Assembly (NCBI GenBank): GCA_963920575.1
Contig: OY986963.1
Coordinates: 8,594,896-8,658,895, forward strand
Length of the DNA stretch: 64,000 nt
Reading direction: 5' to 3'
DNA from: Narthecium ossifragum
Taxonomy: Eukaryota; Streptophyta; Magnoliopsida; Dioscoreales; Nartheciaceae
The notes under the pieces are model-generated. The model did no database searches. It saw only the letters and a list, made by a program, of their open reading frames with translations, and was not told where the DNA came from. Below, one piece after another: positions 60,330 to 64,000 of this stretch. A program made the translations under genes and the position numbers. Position 1 is the first letter of the stretch. Each line of letters opens with the position of its first letter.

Positions 60330-60961
60330 ACCATGCTAATCTATAAGTGTATCATATTTTTTTTTAAAATACCAAAAATGCCCTTTATTCCTCTCTCTTA
60401 TGGTGATGGTGGTGGTGCCGGTTACAGGCAACGGGGTGGGCTGCGGCGGCCGGTGAGGCCGAGTGGGAGGAGGAAGAGACAACACGGACAAGAGAGAGAG
60501 AGATAGATAGAGAGAGAGAGAGAGAGGAGAGAGAACAAGAGAACAAGAGAGAGGGGAGAGAGAGAGACAATGAACTGACGACGGGGTGGAGGTGTGGGCT
60601 AAAGGTCGTCGGCGGTGCAAGGATCGCGAGAGAAGTCGGAACGGCGTCGGGATGGAGGAGAGGAGCCGCAGGTGGGCGCGACGGTGACAGAGCTTAGAGG
60701 GGCCGCAGGGGAGACAGTGGCTTCATCGGGGAAAGAGAGAAGGGGTAGTAGAAGGGGGGCTTCATCGGGATTGATGGAGGACGTGAGTTGTCGGGGTGGA
60801 AGGTGGTGGCGGTGGATTGGGTTTAGGGGAGATAGGTGGTGAGAAGGTTTTGCCGGGTTGGTGGAGGTACGCCGGTGGAGGGGCTTCTCTCCTCTCTCTC
60901 TCTCTCTCTCCCTCCTTCTGCGTGGCCTAGCCAACCGTCGCGCCCACCCTCCTCCTGCTCG

Positions 60962-61007
<46 letters not shown>

Positions 61008-61142
61008 CACTCTCACTCTCCCTCCACTCCACTCGACCTCGTTGACCGCCACATCCACCTCACCGTCAGTGCCCAGCCCTCCTCTCGCTTGGCCGTGCCG
61101 ATTACCGCAGGCCACCCCCGCTGCCCCATTGCCAGTGACTAG
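60330..61142. repeat. GA/CT-rich, GC-rich low-complexity block
   Basis: (GA)n at 60490-60570 and (CT)n at 60960-61005 flank GC-rich sequence without a recognisable protein. It abuts the solo LTR. Confidence 0.6.
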
Positions 61143-62728
61143 TGATACGACTTGAAAAGTGTCGCGGCTTAACAAGTCTGATCAAAATTACAGAATATTC
61201 CGGTGCTCTACTTTAACTACTAAGAACTAGTAGATAGTGGAGAGTCCGAGTCGAGTCCACAGGGATTTAAGGGATTGAAATCAAATACTTAGTAAATTTC
61301 CTACTAATAAGTTGAGAAAAGATTGCATATTGAAATTAACTAAAATTATACTAGAGGATTTATGAATATGAGAGAAAGGACCATAGGATTCTTAATCAGT
61401 AACTAAGGATCTACCAGGTTTTCTAAAGATCAAGGCATGCCAACACGATGAATGGCTTCCTAAGAGTTGATAAGTGAATGGCTAGTTCTCCTTATCACGC
61501 GACAAGTTCTGTTTAGGATTCCATGTCGGCAAGAACAATTATCGAAATATCAGTGACCGAATGATTAGTTACGTTCACTGCTAATGAACCCTCTTACTCA
61601 GATGAGTTCATCGCAAACAAAGGCATAAATATGGATTAAGGTGTGATATCGAGATGACTTCGCATCTCGATGGCCGAAACTACAAAGGTAAGATGCATGA
61701 AGGATTAGGGATGGAACGTAGTGGGACTAGCACTACTATAGTGGGACTAGCACTATACAATCGTTAATCACGAATAAGATTCTATCCGAGATACCATGGG
61801 ACTAGCATGATCCTCTTATTTGGATGAATCCACTCCACGCCCTAACATACACAAGCTCTATAATCAAGTGCAAGCAAGAACGATCCAAACATCCAACGAG
61901 AAATCAACACCTTGATATAAAGAAAATAAAGATTAATCCATAAAACCAAACCATCGTGTATACAAACCCTAGATCTAAGAAATCCATAGTAAAAACCCTA
62001 GTTACATCATAAGAATCCCATGGCTAGGGTTTTAGCTACTCATCTTTAGGGGATAATCCATCGGTAGAAGTTGATGATCTCCTCCCGCCATGGATCTCCT
62101 CCAAAGAATCGTCGAAGAAAAAGATGGAAAAAGGTAGGAAAGCTCTCTCCAAAAACGTCCGGAAAAAGCCCCTTAAAATCCCTAAACAATGACTACTTAT
62201 AGCCCAAGAAACAACCTCCCACGGATTAGATCAGAGCCGTCGATCTTTGCCTCTGGCCGCGTCGGATCGATCCGTCTTTTGGAGTCGGATCGATCTGACT
62301 CCTTAAGTTCTTAAGTTGCGCGCAACGCCCGAGCTGGATCGATCGACACTTAGAGTTGGATCGATCCAGCTCTTTTACTTGCTGGTAACTCCCGGGTTGG
62401 ATCGATCCGTCTGTCGAGTCCGATCGATCGTGCCGTTATTGTTGCGCTACATCCCGTGCTGGATCGATCCAGCTCTTGAGTCTGATCGATCCAACACCGT
62501 TATTCAACGTCCCGCTGTTGGTTGAGTCGGATCGATCGCTTCTGTTGAGGCCGATCGATCTAACTTGTCAAAATCGACAGAATACACCTGTTTTAGCTCC
62601 AAAGTTGATCTAACTCGTAGGAGGGTCTGTTGTACCTGAAATGGAATAAGAGTAGTCAATCCAGCATTGCTCGGGGCCCAACAAAGCCAAATTACAAGGG
62701 TGTTTTGTGCACTTTTCAAGTCTTATCA
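61143..62728 (-). mobile_element. Solo LTR (family 3), 1.59 kb
   Basis: Perfect 5-bp duplications ACTAG (61138-61142, 62729-62733). Minus orientation from TGATAAGACTTG to CAAGTCGTATCA; the ends are also inverted repeats of each other (TGATA(A/C)GACTTGAAAAGTG). A minus-strand TATAAGTAG at about 62197 is a candidate TATA box. Five GATCGATC pairs occupy 62265-62560. No coding content. Confidence 0.9.
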
Positions 62729-63089
62729 ACTAGCACCACCACCATTACTGTGAGAGTGAAGAAGAAGGGTAATTTAAACATTTTATATTAAATACGGTGC
62801 ATTTATATATCATTGTGATGCATATAAAATTGGGTGCGGCTATCCGCACAACAAAATGAACTCATCACACCACATTACTCACCACACCACAAACCAGATT
62901 TAAGAACACACCTTCTAACTCAACACACCACATTAAAAATCACTGAACTACCTAAACTACCCCCACTTACCCAAACCGTCCCACCCCACACGGTATTACC
63001 CAAACTGCCCCCAACTTACCCCTTTACCTCCCTAACCCTAGCCCTCACTCGCCCCGATTGTTACCTCCTCCCCTCTTCCTCGTCTCGAC

Positions 63090-63530
63090 GGCCAGCGTCT
63101 CCATCGGCAAGCAACGGCGACCGACGGCTATCATCTTCGTCGGCAAGCAACGACCGGCTCCCCTCTTCTCCGGCCCCGACCTCCCGTGTTCCTCGGCTCC
63201 CCCCTTCTTCATCTCCGGCTATCATCTCCGTCCGTCGTCTCCGTCGGCAAGCAACGACGACCGACGGCTATCATCTTCGTCGGCAAGCAACGACCGGCTC
63301 CCCTCTTCTCCAGCCCGACCTCCCGTGTTCTTCGGCTCCCCCCTTCTTCGTCTCCGGCTTTCATCTCCGTCCAGCGTCTCCATCGGCATGCAACGACCAC
63401 CGACGCCTATCATCTTCGTCGGCAATCAACGACCGGCTCCCCTCTTCTCCTGCCCCGACCTCCCCTGTTCCTCGGCTCCCCTCTTCCTCGACCGGCCCCT
63501 CTCTTCCTCGTCTCCGGCTATCATCTCCGT
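63090..63530. repeat. 140-bp tandem repeat, about 3 copies
   Basis: CGGCAAGCAACGACCGGCTC recurs at 63140, 63280 and 63420 (last as CGGCAATCAACG), exactly 140 bp apart. Open frames across it encode repetitive Ser/Pro-rich sequence and are artefacts. Confidence 0.9.
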
Positions 63531-63692
63531 CTGAAAGAGGTGATTTTTATCAGGTTTTGTTCTATGTTTTGATCTTGGGTTGCATAATATTGATCGATTC
63601 AATGTATAGAGCAATGCTAATACCATGCCAATGTATAGATTCCAAGTTATGTCTCATGGCTTATTATGTATCATGGATTGTAGAAGTTCTAC

Positions 63693-63893
63693 ATGGGTCA
63701 TCCTCAACAGAAACAAAACAAGGCCTCGTCTTCTGCCGCATCGTCTTCAGCTTCCCAGCGCACGCGGCCGACAGCGTTGGTGAGAAGAAAAAGGGTAGCA
63801 AACGAGCATCCACCCATACCTGAGGAACCTGAGGGCGTAGCAGAGAGGACAGATGCGGCTAGTGAGGATGAGGAGGACGACCGTATCACTTAG
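63693..63893 (+). CDS. Short ORF, possible transposon protein N-terminus or broken gene
   Basis: Sixty-six codons, beginning MGHPQQKQNKASSSAAS and ending in an acidic SEDEEDD stretch before TAG. Sequence after the stop still looks coding-like (GSHLRFM..., in a shifted context) up to the window edge. No family recognised; low-complexity Ser/Ala start and acidic tail are common in transposon-encoded proteins. Confidence 0.3.
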   Translation: MGHPQQKQNKASSSAASSSASQRTRPTALVRRKRVANEHPPIPEEPEGVAERTDAASEDEEDDRIT

Positions 63894-64000
63894 GGGCAAA
63901 TGAGCGTGGGCAGCCACTTAAGATTTATGCCCGCGGGCCGTCAGCGACGAATTGGGAGGGAATGGACGTGCCGGGTTTCATGGAGATTGTGTGGGCAACG

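Larger units (their letters stand above)
62780..64000 (+). mobile_element. Partial repeat element at the right edge
   Basis: GGGTGCGGCTATCCGCAC (62832-62849), a strong hairpin, may be a terminal sequence. A CACCACA-rich stretch and a 140-bp tandem repeat follow, then an open frame. The other end lies outside the window. Confidence 0.4.

Noticed and set aside
60836..61142. Short serine/leucine-rich open frames
   Set aside because: They are translations of (CT)n/(GA)n microsatellites.

Overview
The window is nuclear DNA of a flowering plant, most likely a monocot. The evidence is two long, intron-rich, plant-type genes with canonical GT-AG splice sites, set in a dense layer of nested plant transposable elements. 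A bromeliad such as pineapple is a guess only; the sequence does not settle the species. A 200-base run of N marks an assembly gap.

Layout. (1) 182-11970, minus strand: a complete gene for the membrane subunit a of the vacuolar H+-ATPase (VHA-a2/a3 type). I could join 18 exons in frame to 826 codons. (2) 12.2-35.0 kb: about 23 kb of mobile-element sequence. It holds a long-TIR element with a 145-bp tandem repeat, a 5S-rRNA-like LTR fragment, three related minus-strand solo LTRs (two carrying further nested LTRs), a small PBS-bearing element with hairpin ends, a broken FAD2 copy, and a 3.9-kb Mutator-like element that ends about 210 bp before the next gene. (3) 35102-51787, plus strand: a complete MORC-family GHKL ATPase gene (CRT1/MORC1 clade), 19 exons, 581 codons. 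Its introns carry an Mu-type Pack-MULE with a captured ABA-receptor-like fragment, a 1.28-kb hAT element, a 265-bp miniature LTR element, a near-perfect foldback and an RNase H fragment. (4) 51.8-64 kb: intergenic DNA with microsatellites, a gutted Ty1-copia element running into the N gap, GC-rich low-complexity sequence, a 1.59-kb solo LTR with perfect target duplication, and the start of another repeat with a partial ORF at the right edge.

The two host genes are divergently placed and not functionally linked by anything in the sequence. One energises the vacuole membrane; the other belongs to a family used in heterochromatin compaction, transposon silencing and immunity. It is notable that the silencing-family gene is itself heavily loaded with elements.

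The most unusual pattern is a paired GATCGATC palindrome, two copies about 20-23 bp apart, repeated many times in at least three unrelated element families here (about 16.3, 17.8-18.9, 25.2-25.9, 27.5-27.7 and 62.3-62.6 kb).
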